A stretch of DNA of 7,278 bases, taken from NCBI GenBank assembly GCA_023419995.1, contig JAEZXF010000517.1, positions 1 through 7,278 on the forward strand, in the 5' to 3' direction. The stretch is from Pseudomonadota bacterium. Its GTDB lineage: Bacteria; Pseudomonadota; Alphaproteobacteria; Rhizobiales; Rhizobiaceae. A program made the position numbers and the translations under genes. Below, piece by piece: positions 1 through 7,056 of the stretch. Under the pieces are notes generated by a model. That model was not told where the DNA came from and made no database searches. It was given only the letters and a program-made list of their open reading frames with translations. Each line of letters begins with the position of its first letter. Positions within the stretch are counted from its first letter, which is position 1.

Positions 1-357
1 CAGCCGCGCCATGGTCGGCTCGTCGGCGAAGATGTCGATGCGCCGGCGCTGGGCCAGGAAATAGCCGCGCAGGTCGTCGATGCCGTGGATATGGTCGGCA
101 TGCGCGTGCGTATAGACGACGCCGTCGAGATGCGTCGCGGCCGCGTCCAGCATCTGCTCGCGGAAGTCCGGCCCGGTGTCGATGGCAACCCGCGTTATTT
201 CACCGGATGCTGAAATACGCTCGACCAGCGCAGCGGCACGGCGGCGCCGGTTCCGCGGGTTCGCAGGGTCGCAGGCGCCCCAGTCGCCGACGATGCGCGG
301 CGTCCCGGGAGACGACCCGCACCCCGTGATCGTGAAGCGCAGGCGCTCAGAAGCCAT
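1..357 (-). CDS. MBL-fold metallo-hydrolase, PhnP-like (N-terminal 119 residues; runs off the left edge)
   Basis: This is the start of a metallo-beta-lactamase-fold hydrolase; the gene continues beyond the left edge. The frame opens at ATG 357-355 and stays open for 119 codons. The zinc-binding signature THAHADHIHG covers residues 83-92, with ligands H84, H86, D88 and H89. An N-terminal TGCGSSPGTP stretch (residues 11-20) and an arginine run at 37-40 match what I recall of a PhnP-like subgroup of cytoplasmic phosphodiesterases found beside tatD in rhizobia. The true substrate is unknown. The start overlaps the end of tatD by 11 bases, which suggests translational coupling. The ribosome-binding site is poor (TTGGCG just before ATG), in keeping with coupling. 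The missing C-terminal half should carry the remaining metal ligands. The fold is clear from the motif; the specific reaction is inference. Confidence 0.9.
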   Translation of the reverse strand, partial: MASERLRFTITGCGSSPGTPRIVGDWGACDPANPRNRRRRAAALVERISASGEITRVAIDTGPDFREQMLDAAATHLDGVVYTHAHADHIHGIDDLRGYFLAQRRRIDIFADEPTMARL

Positions 358-1147
358 CGCCAAGCATCTTGTCGGCTGGCATCTTGCTGAAAAGCCGGAA
401 GAAGTTCCGCGTCGTGATGGCGGCGATCTCGTCCGCCGAAACGCCGATCGTGTCGGCGAGAACCCGCGCCGTCTCCGCCACGTAGGACGGCTCGTTGCGC
501 TTGCCGCGGTAAGGCTGCGGCGCCAGATACGGCGCATCCGTCTCGACCAGGAGCCGCTCCGGCGGCAGAGTGCGCGCGATGTCGCGGAGTATATCAGATT
601 TCTTGAATGTAAGGATCCCCGAGAACGACACGTAGCCGCCGAGCGCGATGCCCGCCTCCGCCAGCCCGCGCCCGGAGGAGAAGCAGTGCAGCACGAAGGG
701 GAACGCGCCCTTCCCCGTCTCGTCCTCCAGGATCGCCGCCATGTCCTCGTCCGCGTCGCGCGCATGGATGACGAGCGGCAGGCCGGTGGCGCGCGCCGCG
801 GCGATGTGGGTGCGCAGGCCCGTTGCCTGCGCCTCGCGCGGCGAATGGTCGTAGAAATAGTCGAGCCCCGCCTCGCCGATCGCCACCACCTTCGGGTGCC
901 GGGCGAGACGGACGAGCTCGTCGGTCGTAACGTCGAGCTCCTCGTGCGCATTGTGCGGATGGGTGCCGACCGAGCAGTAGACTTGCGGGTAGGCCTCGGC
1001 GATGGCGAGGATGTCGCCGAAGCGGCGCACGCGTGTCGAGATCGTCACCATGCGGCCGACGCCGGCCGCGAGCGCGCGCGACACCACCGCGTCGCGCTCC
1101 GCCGCGAAATCGGGAAAGTCGAGATGGCAGTGGCTGTCGACCAGCAT
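347..1147 (-). CDS. tatD: TatD/YcfH-family metal-dependent hydrolase
   Basis: A 266-residue TIM-barrel hydrolase of the TatD family, which is the usual family length. Members act as Mg-dependent deoxyribonucleases or 3'-5' exonucleases in the cytoplasm; the substrate of this copy cannot be read from sequence. Metal ligands are visible: HCH at residues 6-8, E92 in GEAGLD, H128 in VIHAR, H154 in LHCFS and D204 in ETDAPYL. I chose ATG 1147 because MLVDSHCHLD is the expected N-terminus of the family; the longer open frame to 1252 runs back into metG with arginine-rich, non-family sequence. The gene starts 10 bases after the metG stop and ends inside the start of the MBL gene. The position after tmk and holB matches the tmk-holB-ycfH order of E. 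coli, so YcfH is the closest named relative. Residues 179-186 are encoded mostly by AT-rich, locally rare codons. Confidence 0.96.
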   Translation of the reverse strand: MLVDSHCHLDFPDFAAERDAVVSRALAAGVGRMVTISTRVRRFGDILAIAEAYPQVYCSVGTHPHNAHEELDVTTDELVRLARHPKVVAIGEAGLDYFYDHSPREAQATGLRTHIAAARATGLPLVIHARDADEDMAAILEDETGKGAFPFVLHCFSSGRGLAEAGIALGGYVSFSGILTFKKSDILRDIARTLPPERLLVETDAPYLAPQPYRGKRNEPSYVAETARVLADTIGVSADEIAAITTRNFFRLFSKMPADKMLGDGF

Positions 1148-1157
1148 GGCGCTACCG

Positions 1158-2708
1158 TCAGTCCGCCGCGTCCTGCTCGACATAGCGCGGGAACACGCCC
1201 TGCGGCGCGGGCAGCGCCCTGCCCGGCTCCAGCGCATGCGCGTCCGCGACATGGGCGAAGCTGCGCGCGTCCTGCGGCACGGCCAGCAGGTCGAGCAGCT
1301 TGCCGGCCGATTCCGGCATGTAGGGCTGGCACAGGATGGCGACGCGCCGCACGGCCTCGGCCGTCGTCCACAGCACCGTCTCCATCCGCGCAGGGTCGGT
1401 CTTGCGCAGCGCCCACGGCTCCTGCCCGGCGAAGTAGCGGTTCGCCTCCGCGACCACGGCGAAGATGGCGGCGAGCCCGGTATGGATCGCCTGCACCTTC
1501 ATCGCCTCGCGCGCCGTCGCCAGCGCCTCCCCGGCCTGCCCGAGGATGGCGCGATCGGCCTCCAGCAGCTCCCCCTTCCACGGCACGACGCCGCCGCAGT
1601 TCTTGGCGATCATCGACAGCGAGCGCTGCGCCAGGTTGCCGAGATCGTTGGCGAGGTCGGCATTGGTGCGGTTGACGATCGCCTCGTGGCTGTAGTTGCC
1701 GTCCTGGCCGAACGGCACCTCGCGCAGCAGGAAGTAGCGCACCTGGTCGAGCCCGTAATGCTCGACCAGCGCGAACGGGTCGATGACGTTGCCGACCGAC
1801 TTCGACATCTTCTCCCCGCGGTTGAAGACGAAGCCGTGGCCGAAGACGCGCCTGGGAAGCGCGATGCCGGCCGACATCAGGAACGCCGGCCAGTAGACGG
1901 CATGGAAGCGCGTGATGTCCTTGCCGATGACATGCAGGTCGGCCGGCCAGAATGGCCAAAGATCAGCGTTTTCATTGGGATATCCGACGCCGGTGATGTA
2001 GTTGGTGAGCGCGTCGACCCACACGTACATGACGTGCTTCTCGTCGCCCGGAACCGGGATGCCCCAGTCGAAGGTGGTGCGCGAGACGGAGAGGTCCTTC
2101 AGGCCGGACTTGACGAAGCTGCCGATCTCGTTGCGCCGCTCGGCGGGGCCGACGAACTCCGGATGCTCCTCGTAGAGCTTGAGCAGGCGGTCGCCATAGG
2201 CGGAAAGGCGAAAGAAATAGCTCTCCTCCTCCACCCACTCGACGGGCGTCCCCTGCGGGCCGTAGCGCACGCCGTCGTCGCGGACTTCCGTCTCCTCCTC
2301 GCCGTAATAGGCCTCGTCGCGCACCGAGTACCAGCCGGCATAGCCGCCCTTGTAGATGTCGCCATTGGCGGCCATCGCCGTCCAGATCGCCTGGCTGGAG
2401 CGGTAGTGCCGCTCCTCGGTGGTGCGGATGAAATCGTCGTTGGAGGCGTTGAGCGCCTCGGCCATGCGCTTGAACTCGGCCGCGTTGCGGTCGGCCAGCT
2501 CGCGCGGGCTGATACCCTCCTTGCGCGCCGTCTGGTGCATCTTGATGCCGTGCTCGTCCGTGCCGGGCAGGAAGTAGACCTGCTTGCCGTCGAGCCGCTG
2601 GAACCGCGCCAGCGCGTCGGTCGCGATCAGCTCGTAGGCGTGGCCGATATGCGGCTTGCCGTTCGGGTAGGAAATGGCGGTGGTGATGTAATAGCGTTCG
2701 GCGGACAT
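1158..2708 (-). CDS. metG: methionyl-tRNA synthetase (short, zinc-free form)
   Basis: Class I aminoacyl-tRNA synthetase that charges tRNA-Met with methionine using ATP in the cytoplasm; 516 residues. The HIGH motif is at residues 20-23 (PHIGH), DEHG at 51-54 and KMSKS at 300-304. The catalytic Rossmann domain is split by the connective-peptide insert at roughly 115-220, followed by the helical anticodon-binding domain from about 335. The insert carries no cysteines: the usual zinc-knuckle position reads [17 protein letters not shown], so this copy should not bind zinc there. The protein also stops without the C-terminal EMAPII/Trbp-like tRNA-binding domain of the long E. coli enzyme, which accounts for its length. 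This short form is common in alphaproteobacteria. The start is ATG 2708 with a weak GGAAAA upstream. It follows holB after a 76-base gap and precedes tatD by 10 bases. Confidence 0.98.
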   Translation of the reverse strand: MSAERYYITTAISYPNGKPHIGHAYELIATDALARFQRLDGKQVYFLPGTDEHGIKMHQTARKEGISPRELADRNAAEFKRMAEALNASNDDFIRTTEERHYRSSQAIWTAMAANGDIYKGGYAGWYSVRDEAYYGEEETEVRDDGVRYGPQGTPVEWVEEESYFFRLSAYGDRLLKLYEEHPEFVGPAERRNEIGSFVKSGLKDLSVSRTTFDWGIPVPGDEKHVMYVWVDALTNYITGVGYPNENADLWPFWPADLHVIGKDITRFHAVYWPAFLMSAGIALPRRVFGHGFVFNRGEKMSKSVGNVIDPFALVEHYGLDQVRYFLLREVPFGQDGNYSHEAIVNRTNADLANDLGNLAQRSLSMIAKNCGGVVPWKGELLEADRAILGQAGEALATAREAMKVQAIHTGLAAIFAVVAEANRYFAGQEPWALRKTDPARMETVLWTTAEAVRRVAILCQPYMPESAGKLLDLLAVPQDARSFAHVADAHALEPGRALPAPQGVFPRYVEQDAAD

Positions 2709-2748
2709 GAGACGTATTTTCCGGCGGTCCTGTTCGTATGGCGGTTGG

Positions 2749-2777
2749 GATAGCCTATCAGGGGAGCGATGGCTATC
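2749..2777. repeat. imperfect hairpin in the holB-metG gap
   Basis: GATAGCC (2749-2755) and GGCTATC (2771-2777) form a perfect 7-bp inverted repeat around a 15-base loop, within the 76-base gap between the holB stop and the metG start. No run of T follows on the minus strand, so it does not look like an intrinsic terminator. It may be an mRNA-processing or leader element for metG, or chance. Confidence 0.35.
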
Positions 2778-2784
2778 GGGGAAT

Positions 2785-3840
2785 TCAGCCCCGGGCGGCC
2801 TGCCACATTCGCCGCAGAAGCCCCATGACGTGCTGCCGCTTGTCGAGATTGTAGGTCTCGGTCTCGGTCGTCATCCGCTGCGCTTCCTGCCACAGCTCGG
2901 ACAGCGCCGCCGCCCCGGCGAGGTCGCCGGCGGCGGCGGCCTGCCGCGCCCGGCCGGAGATCATGTCGAGCAGCGTCTGGTTGAACAGCGCGAACTGCAC
3001 CGAGGCATCGCGCCCGCTGACCGCATCGGCGACGCGCCATGCCTCGGGAACCGAGAATTCCTTGAGCCCGACCACGCGCGCCAGGGCCTCGGCGATGTCG
3101 AGCCCGCCATAGCGCGTCAAAAGCAGCGCCTCGCGGACGCTGCCGCCCGCCCGCGCGGCCAATCCGGCGCGCGCATTGCCCTCGTCCGGCAGGCCCGCTC
3201 CCAGCCCGTCGAGGACCGCGAGCAGGATGTCGGGCTCCAGCGGCCTCAGCCGCACCAGATGGCAGCGCGAGCGGATCGTCGGCAGAAGCCCGCCCGGCGA
3301 ATGGGCGATCAGCACGAACAGCGTACGCGGCGGCGGCTCCTCGAGGTTCTTCAGGAGCGCGTTGGCCGCGTTGGCGTTCATGTCGTCGGCCGGGTCGACG
3401 ATGACGACGCGCCAGCTCCCGTCATGCGAGGTCATCGACAGGAAACGGCCGATGCGCCTCACCTCGTCCACCGTCACCGCGGATTTGAAGGCCTTGGTCT
3501 TCTCGTTAAGCGGCCGCGTCAGGTGCAGGACGGACGGGTGCGCGCCCTGCGCGATCTGCCGGAACAGGGCCGAGCCCGGATCGCGCGCCGACAGCGCGGC
3601 GGGCGCCTCCTGAGGCACAGGATGCGCGAGCAGGTGCTCGGCGAGATGGAAGGCGAAGGTCGCCTTGCCGATGCCCGCCGGCCCGGAAAGCAGCAGCGCA
3701 TGGTGCAGCCGGCCCGCGCGATAGGCCGCCGCGACGTGCGCCGCCGCCTCGTCGTGGCCGAGGAGAAGCGGGTTCTCCGCCGGCTCGGCGATCTCGGGGA
3801 TCGTGTCGTACTGCTCGGGCGCGAGACGGACGAAGCTCAT
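2785..3840 (-). CDS. holB: DNA polymerase III subunit delta' (clamp loader)
   Basis: The delta' subunit of the replicative clamp loader, an AAA+-fold protein that works with delta and tau/gamma to place the beta clamp on DNA; 351 residues. A P-loop-like GPAGIGKAT is at residues 53-61. The Walker B position reads [10 protein letters not shown] (145-154), so the catalytic acidic residue after D149 is replaced by proline. [11 protein letters not shown] follows at 160-170 and the family's SRC motif is at 191-193. Absence of a working ATPase site fits delta', which supplies the SRC arginine to a neighbouring subunit. The zinc-module cysteines of E. coli delta' are absent; C193 is the only cysteine. 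ATG 3840 overlaps the tmk stop in an ATGA (3837-3840), a classic coupled arrangement, and [10 protein letters not shown] is a plausible rhizobial start. The longer open frame reaching back through tmk was rejected. Confidence 0.96.
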   Translation of the reverse strand: MSFVRLAPEQYDTIPEIAEPAENPLLLGHDEAAAHVAAAYRAGRLHHALLLSGPAGIGKATFAFHLAEHLLAHPVPQEAPAALSARDPGSALFRQIAQGAHPSVLHLTRPLNEKTKAFKSAVTVDEVRRIGRFLSMTSHDGSWRVVIVDPADDMNANAANALLKNLEEPPPRTLFVLIAHSPGGLLPTIRSRCHLVRLRPLEPDILLAVLDGLGAGLPDEGNARAGLAARAGGSVREALLLTRYGGLDIAEALARVVGLKEFSVPEAWRVADAVSGRDASVQFALFNQTLLDMISGRARQAAAAGDLAGAAALSELWQEAQRMTTETETYNLDKRQHVMGLLRRMWQAARG

Positions 3841-4505
3841 GCCACCCCCGCCTGCCGGCCGCGGCCGAGGCGCCGCTGGATCAGCGCATGCACCGCCTTG
3901 ACGATGGCGGTCGCCACCTTCGCCGGCGGCCGCGCGGCATCGACGACGACGCAGCGCTGCGGCTCGGCCCGGGCGATGTCGAGGAACGCCTCGCGCCGGC
4001 GGCGGTGGATCTCCAGCGTCTCCGTCTCGAAGCGGTCGGCGCCCTCGTCGCCGCGGCGGCGGGTGGCCCGGCGCAGCCCCTCCTCGGGGTCGAGGTCGAG
4101 GACGATCGTCAGGTCGGGCACCATGCCGGCGATGGCCACCGTCTCCAGCGCCTGCATAAAGGCGGGGTCGAGGTCGCCCGTCACGCCCTGGTAGACGCGG
4201 CTGGAATCCATGAAGCGGTCGCACAGCACGATGGCGCCGCGCTCCGTCGCCGGGCGGATCACCTGGTCGACATGGTCGGCGCGCGCCGCGGCGAACAGGA
4301 TCGCCTCCATCGCCGGCCCGAACGGCTCGGCCGCGCCCGACAGGATCACGTGGCGCAGCGCCTCCGCCCCGGGCGAGCCGCCCGGCTCGCGCGTGACGAC
4401 GACCTCGTGCCCCATGGCGCGAAGGCTCTCGGCCAGCTTCGCGATCTGGGTCGACTTGCCGGCGCCCTCGCCGCCCTCGAACGTGATGAAGATGCCGCGC
4501 GTCAC
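3837..4505 (-). CDS. tmk: thymidylate kinase (dTMP kinase)
   Basis: Phosphorylates dTMP to dTDP with ATP, the step of dTTP synthesis shared by the de novo and salvage routes; cytoplasmic, 222 residues, normal for the family. The P-loop GGEGAGKS is at residues 11-18, TREPGG at 38-43, the DRF base/phosphate-binding motif at 96-98, and an arginine-rich LID ([15 protein letters not shown]) at about 145-159. Basic residues in the LID and a glycine-rich P-loop suggest a type II enzyme like that of E. coli. The start is GTG at 4505-4503, supported by a good Shine-Dalgarno GGGAAGG about six bases upstream and by the fit of [12 protein letters not shown] to the family. It lies 89 bases after dacF and shares ATGA with holB, linking nucleotide supply and replication in one transcript. 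Confidence 0.97.
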   Translation of the reverse strand: MTRGIFITFEGGEGAGKSTQIAKLAESLRAMGHEVVVTREPGGSPGAEALRHVILSGAAEPFGPAMEAILFAAARADHVDQVIRPATERGAIVLCDRFMDSSRVYQGVTGDLDPAFMQALETVAIAGMVPDLTIVLDLDPEEGLRRATRRRGDEGADRFETETLEIHRRRREAFLDIARAEPQRCVVVDAARPPAKVATAIVKAVHALIQRRLGRGRQAGVA

Positions 4506-4561
4506 GCAAGCCTTCCCAAGCGCCTGATTCCGATGGACCTGATGTTCTCACATAGTCGACG

Positions 4562-4594
4562 CGCCGCCCAATTGCCACGTCCGGCCGGGCGGCG
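4562..4594 (-). terminator. GC-rich inverted repeat directly after the dacF stop; possible weak terminator or mRNA-stabilising hairpin
   Basis: CGCCGCCC (4562-4569) pairs perfectly with GGGCGGCG (4587-4594) around a 17-base loop. The outer arm touches the dacF stop codon at 4595-4597. All eight pairs are G:C, so the RNA hairpin would be stable. No U-run follows on the minus strand (CGTCGACTATG), so it is not a classic intrinsic terminator. It could slow transcription, protect the dacF message from 3' decay, or reduce readthrough into tmk. Confidence 0.4.
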
Positions 4595-5764
4595 TCAGCG
4601 CAGCCAGCCGATCAGCAATTCCTCCACCGCGTCGAGCGCGCGCTGGTGGATCTTGCCCTGCCCGACGCTCTCGGCCGCGTAGAGCGGCGTTTCCTGGCTC
4701 ATCATGTCGCCGATCCAGACCTTGAGCGAGCCGACGGGCATCCCCTCCTCCACCGGCGCGACGAGCGGCCCCTCATAGACGATGCGCGCGATCAGCCTGT
4801 CGCGGTTGGTGATGGGCACGAAGATCGCCACCGGCCCGTCGGCGCGCAGCGCCACGCCCGACTTCTCGCCGCCATAGGCCTTGGCCTCGCCGACCACCTC
4901 GCCGGCGGCGAACAGCTCGATGCGGTCGAACGCCCGCATGCCCCACTCGATCAGCCGGCGCGCCTCCTCGGCGCGCTGGCTGTCGGTCTCCATGCCGCTC
5001 ATCGCGGTGAACACCCGCCTGCCGTCGCGCGCGGCTGAGCCGACGATGGCGTAGCCCGACGCCTCGGTGTAGCCGGTCTTCAGCCCGTCCGCGCCGATGT
5101 TCAGCCGCAGCAACGGGTTGCGATTGCGCTGGAGGATCTTGTTCCAGGTGAACTCCGGCTGGGAGTAGTACTTGTAGAACTCCGGATACTCGCGCCAGAT
5201 ATGCGTCGCCAGCTTCACCAGCTCGCGCGCCGTCACCACCTGTCCCTCGGCCGGCAGGCCCGTCGAGTTGCGGAACACCGACTTCGTCAGCCCGAGCTCG
5301 CGCGCGCGCTCGTTCATCAGCTGGGCGAAATTCTCCTCCGAGCCCGCCATGCCCTCGGCGATGACGATGCAGCCGTCGTTCGCCGACTGGACGACGACGC
5401 CCTGGATGAGGTCCTCGAGACGCACCGACGAGCCGAGCGCCGCGAACATGGTCGACGTGCCGGAGGGCGCGCCGCCGGTGCGCCAGGCGTTCTCGGAGAC
5501 GTGGAACTCGTCATCCATCGTCAGCCGGCCGGTCTTGATGGCGTGGAACACCACCTCCATCGTCATCAGCTTGGCCAGCGATGCCGGCGGAAACGGCGCG
5601 TCGGGATCCTTGGAGAACAGGACCGTGCCCGTCTCCGCGTCGATCATGAACGCCTGCTTCGCCTTGGTCTCGAACAGCGGCGGCGGCGTCTGCGCGCCGG
5701 CAGCGCCTGCGGCGAGAACAAGAAAGGCGCAAAGCACCCCGCGCAGAGACGAAAGAAACCCCAT
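4595..5764 (-). CDS. dacF: D-alanyl-D-alanine carboxypeptidase, penicillin-binding protein (DacF/PBP5-6 type)
   Basis: A serine-type DD-carboxypeptidase (peptidase S11) that trims the terminal D-alanine from peptidoglycan pentapeptides in the periplasm; 389 residues. The three active-site motifs are present and well spaced: SLAK at 62-65 (nucleophile S62, base K65), SAN at 127-129 and KTG at 229-231. An N-terminal signal peptide ends near AGA-Q25. A beta-rich PBP5 C-terminal domain covers roughly 285-365, and the end (HQRALDAVEELLIGWLR) could form an amphipathic membrane-anchoring helix. ATG 5764 was chosen because it places the signal peptide at the N-terminus; the open frame continues upstream to 7108, but only as a shadow of rlpA. 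The ribosome-binding site is weak (GGGG about 11 bases upstream). It follows rlpA by 77 bases, pairing two wall-remodelling enzymes. The choice among DacA, DacC and DacF names is a convention. Confidence 0.96.
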   Translation of the reverse strand: MGFLSSLRGVLCAFLVLAAGAAGAQTPPPLFETKAKQAFMIDAETGTVLFSKDPDAPFPPASLAKLMTMEVVFHAIKTGRLTMDDEFHVSENAWRTGGAPSGTSTMFAALGSSVRLEDLIQGVVVQSANDGCIVIAEGMAGSEENFAQLMNERARELGLTKSVFRNSTGLPAEGQVVTARELVKLATHIWREYPEFYKYYSQPEFTWNKILQRNRNPLLRLNIGADGLKTGYTEASGYAIVGSAARDGRRVFTAMSGMETDSQRAEEARRLIEWGMRAFDRIELFAAGEVVGEAKAYGGEKSGVALRADGPVAIFVPITNRDRLIARIVYEGPLVAPVEEGMPVGSLKVWIGDMMSQETPLYAAESVGQGKIHQRALDAVEELLIGWLR

Positions 5765-5792
5765 GCTGCGAAACCCCGGTGATAGTCCCTGC

Positions 5793-5805
5793 CCTGCGCC
5801 GCAGG
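5793..5805. repeat. short GC hairpin in the rlpA-dacF gap
   Basis: CCTGC-GCC-GCAGG forms a 5-bp stem with a 3-base loop in the 77-base gap between the rlpA stop (TAG, 5844-5842) and the dacF start. No T-run follows on the minus strand. It is short enough to occur by chance in DNA of this composition. I see no convincing promoter or terminator elsewhere in the gap. Confidence 0.2.
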
Positions 5806-5841
5806 TTAGCAGCGCGGCGACCGGCGGTTCAACCCCGGCAG

Positions 5842-7056
5842 CTATTCGCGCACAGGCATCGCCTCGGCGGCGCCGGCGTTCCATGCCGCCTCGAGCATGT
5901 CGTCGAGGCCGAGCCTGCCGTCCGGATGGAGGCTGAGCGCGTAGCCGTCGCCGCGCCAGTCGGTCTCGATCTCGGCCCGCCCGGCAGCGCCCAGCGCCGC
6001 CGCCATCGCCTCGGCCGCTTTCTGGTCGGCATAGGTTCCGACTGCCACGAAGCCCGGCGAGGACGGCGCCGGCGACGCGGCATAGCGCCGGTTGAGCGCC
6101 GAGACCAGCGCGTCGGAGGCAGGGGCGTTGGCCGCCGTCTCGGCGGCGACGCGCGCCGCCTGCTCGACGCGCTCGTCGGCATAGGACAGCGCGAGCCGCG
6201 ACGGAAGGCCGAGCCGCTGGGCAAGGCCGACGCCAGGGCGCTCGGGCGCGATCGGCCCGAAATCCGGCAGGACGGGGTCGACGCCGGCGACGAAGGACGA
6301 GACCGGCGCGCGCGCCTGCACCGGGAACGGAACGGCGAGCGCGCCGCCGACCGGCCGCGACGGCGTCGACCCGGCCATGGCGATCATCACGCCGGTGGGC
6401 AGGCCGTCCGAGGGATCGGGCGCGCCGCGTCCGCCCGGCCGGTACGAGGCCATCAGGAACTCGTCGTCGCGGCCGTGCAGCGGCGCGCGGCCGACATACT
6501 CGACCTCGACCTTGGCGACGCCGCTGTGGGTGTAGTCGAGCAGCTCCGCCGCCCGGCGCGACAGGTCGATGACGCGGCCATGCGCGAAGGGCCCGCGGTC
6601 GTTGACGCGCACGCTCACGGACGAGCCGTTCTTGGTGTTGGTGACGCGGGCGTAGCTCGGCAGCGGCATCGTCGGGTGCGCCGCCGTCAGGTGCGTCATG
6701 TCGTAGATCTCGCCATTGGCCGTCAGCCGGCCATGGAAGGCGTCGCCGTACCACGAGGCCATCCCGGCTTTGCGGTAGCCCGGTTCCTCCTTGGGGTGGT
6801 ACCACTTGCCCTTGACCTTGTAGGGTTGGCCAAGCTGCTCGCGGCCGCCGCCGCGCGGCAGGCGCGTGCGCAGGTTGCTGACGCGGGGGCTGGCCTTCAC
6901 CCCGTACTCGCGCTCGGAAAAATACTCCTTGCTGCGCGTCTTGCTGCCCGCGACCTTCGACGAAGGCGAGGAGCACGCGGCCAGCGCGACGGCGGAAACG
7001 GCAAGGATAAGAAGGCTCGACCCGCGGCCGACCAGCCTGGAAGGCGCAATGCTCAT
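5842..7056 (-). CDS. rlpA: RlpA-family septal ring lytic transglycosylase lipoprotein with probable SPOR domain
   Basis: RlpA proteins cleave peptidoglycan glycan strands, preferring strands stripped of peptides, and help daughter cells separate. This copy has 404 residues. A lipoprotein signal ends in the lipobox LAAC with C28 as the acylated residue; the residues after it (SSP) suggest the outer membrane. The double-psi beta-barrel runs about 97-190 and contains ASWYGDAFHGRLTANGE and VRVNDRGPF. E116 and D153 sit at the spacing of the catalytic pair described in Pseudomonas RlpA. A proline/alanine-rich linker (about 205-335) leads to a SPOR-like segment starting at FVAVGTYADQKAAEAMAAAL (336-355); SPOR domains bind denuded glycan. 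The SPOR match is by pattern only. ATG 7056 is preceded by GGGGACAGGGA, a good ribosome-binding site. It heads the cluster and lies upstream of a carboxypeptidase. Confidence 0.94.
   Translation of the reverse strand: MSIAPSRLVGRGSSLLILAVSAVALAACSSPSSKVAGSKTRSKEYFSEREYGVKASPRVSNLRTRLPRGGGREQLGQPYKVKGKWYHPKEEPGYRKAGMASWYGDAFHGRLTANGEIYDMTHLTAAHPTMPLPSYARVTNTKNGSSVSVRVNDRGPFAHGRVIDLSRRAAELLDYTHSGVAKVEVEYVGRAPLHGRDDEFLMASYRPGGRGAPDPSDGLPTGVMIAMAGSTPSRPVGGALAVPFPVQARAPVSSFVAGVDPVLPDFGPIAPERPGVGLAQRLGLPSRLALSYADERVEQAARVAAETAANAPASDALVSALNRRYAASPAPSSPGFVAVGTYADQKAAEAMAAALGAAGRAEIETDWRGDGYALSLHPDGRLGLDDMLEAAWNAGAAEAMPVRE

Noticed and set aside
1148..1252. 35-residue N-terminal extension of TatD
   Set aside because: It overlaps the 3' end of metG, is arginine-rich, and precedes the expected MLVDSHCHLD family start.
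176..1675. Long plus-strand open frame of about 500 codons
   Set aside because: It lies antisense to the MBL gene, tatD and metG. Its translation is arginine- and proline-rich with no motif, which is typical of the opposite strand of high-GC genes.
1002..2753. Plus-strand open frame of 583 codons
   Set aside because: Antisense to metG and part of tatD. The His/Arg/Asp-rich composition mirrors the codon bias of the real gene and no domain is recognisable.
3841..4578. N-terminal extension of the holB frame through tmk
   Set aside because: It is an out-of-frame reading of tmk. The ATGA start at 3840 and a plausible delta' N-terminus support the shorter protein.
2707..4682. Plus-strand open frames opposite holB and tmk
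   Set aside because: Low-complexity antisense shadows of genes with clear family motifs on the minus strand.
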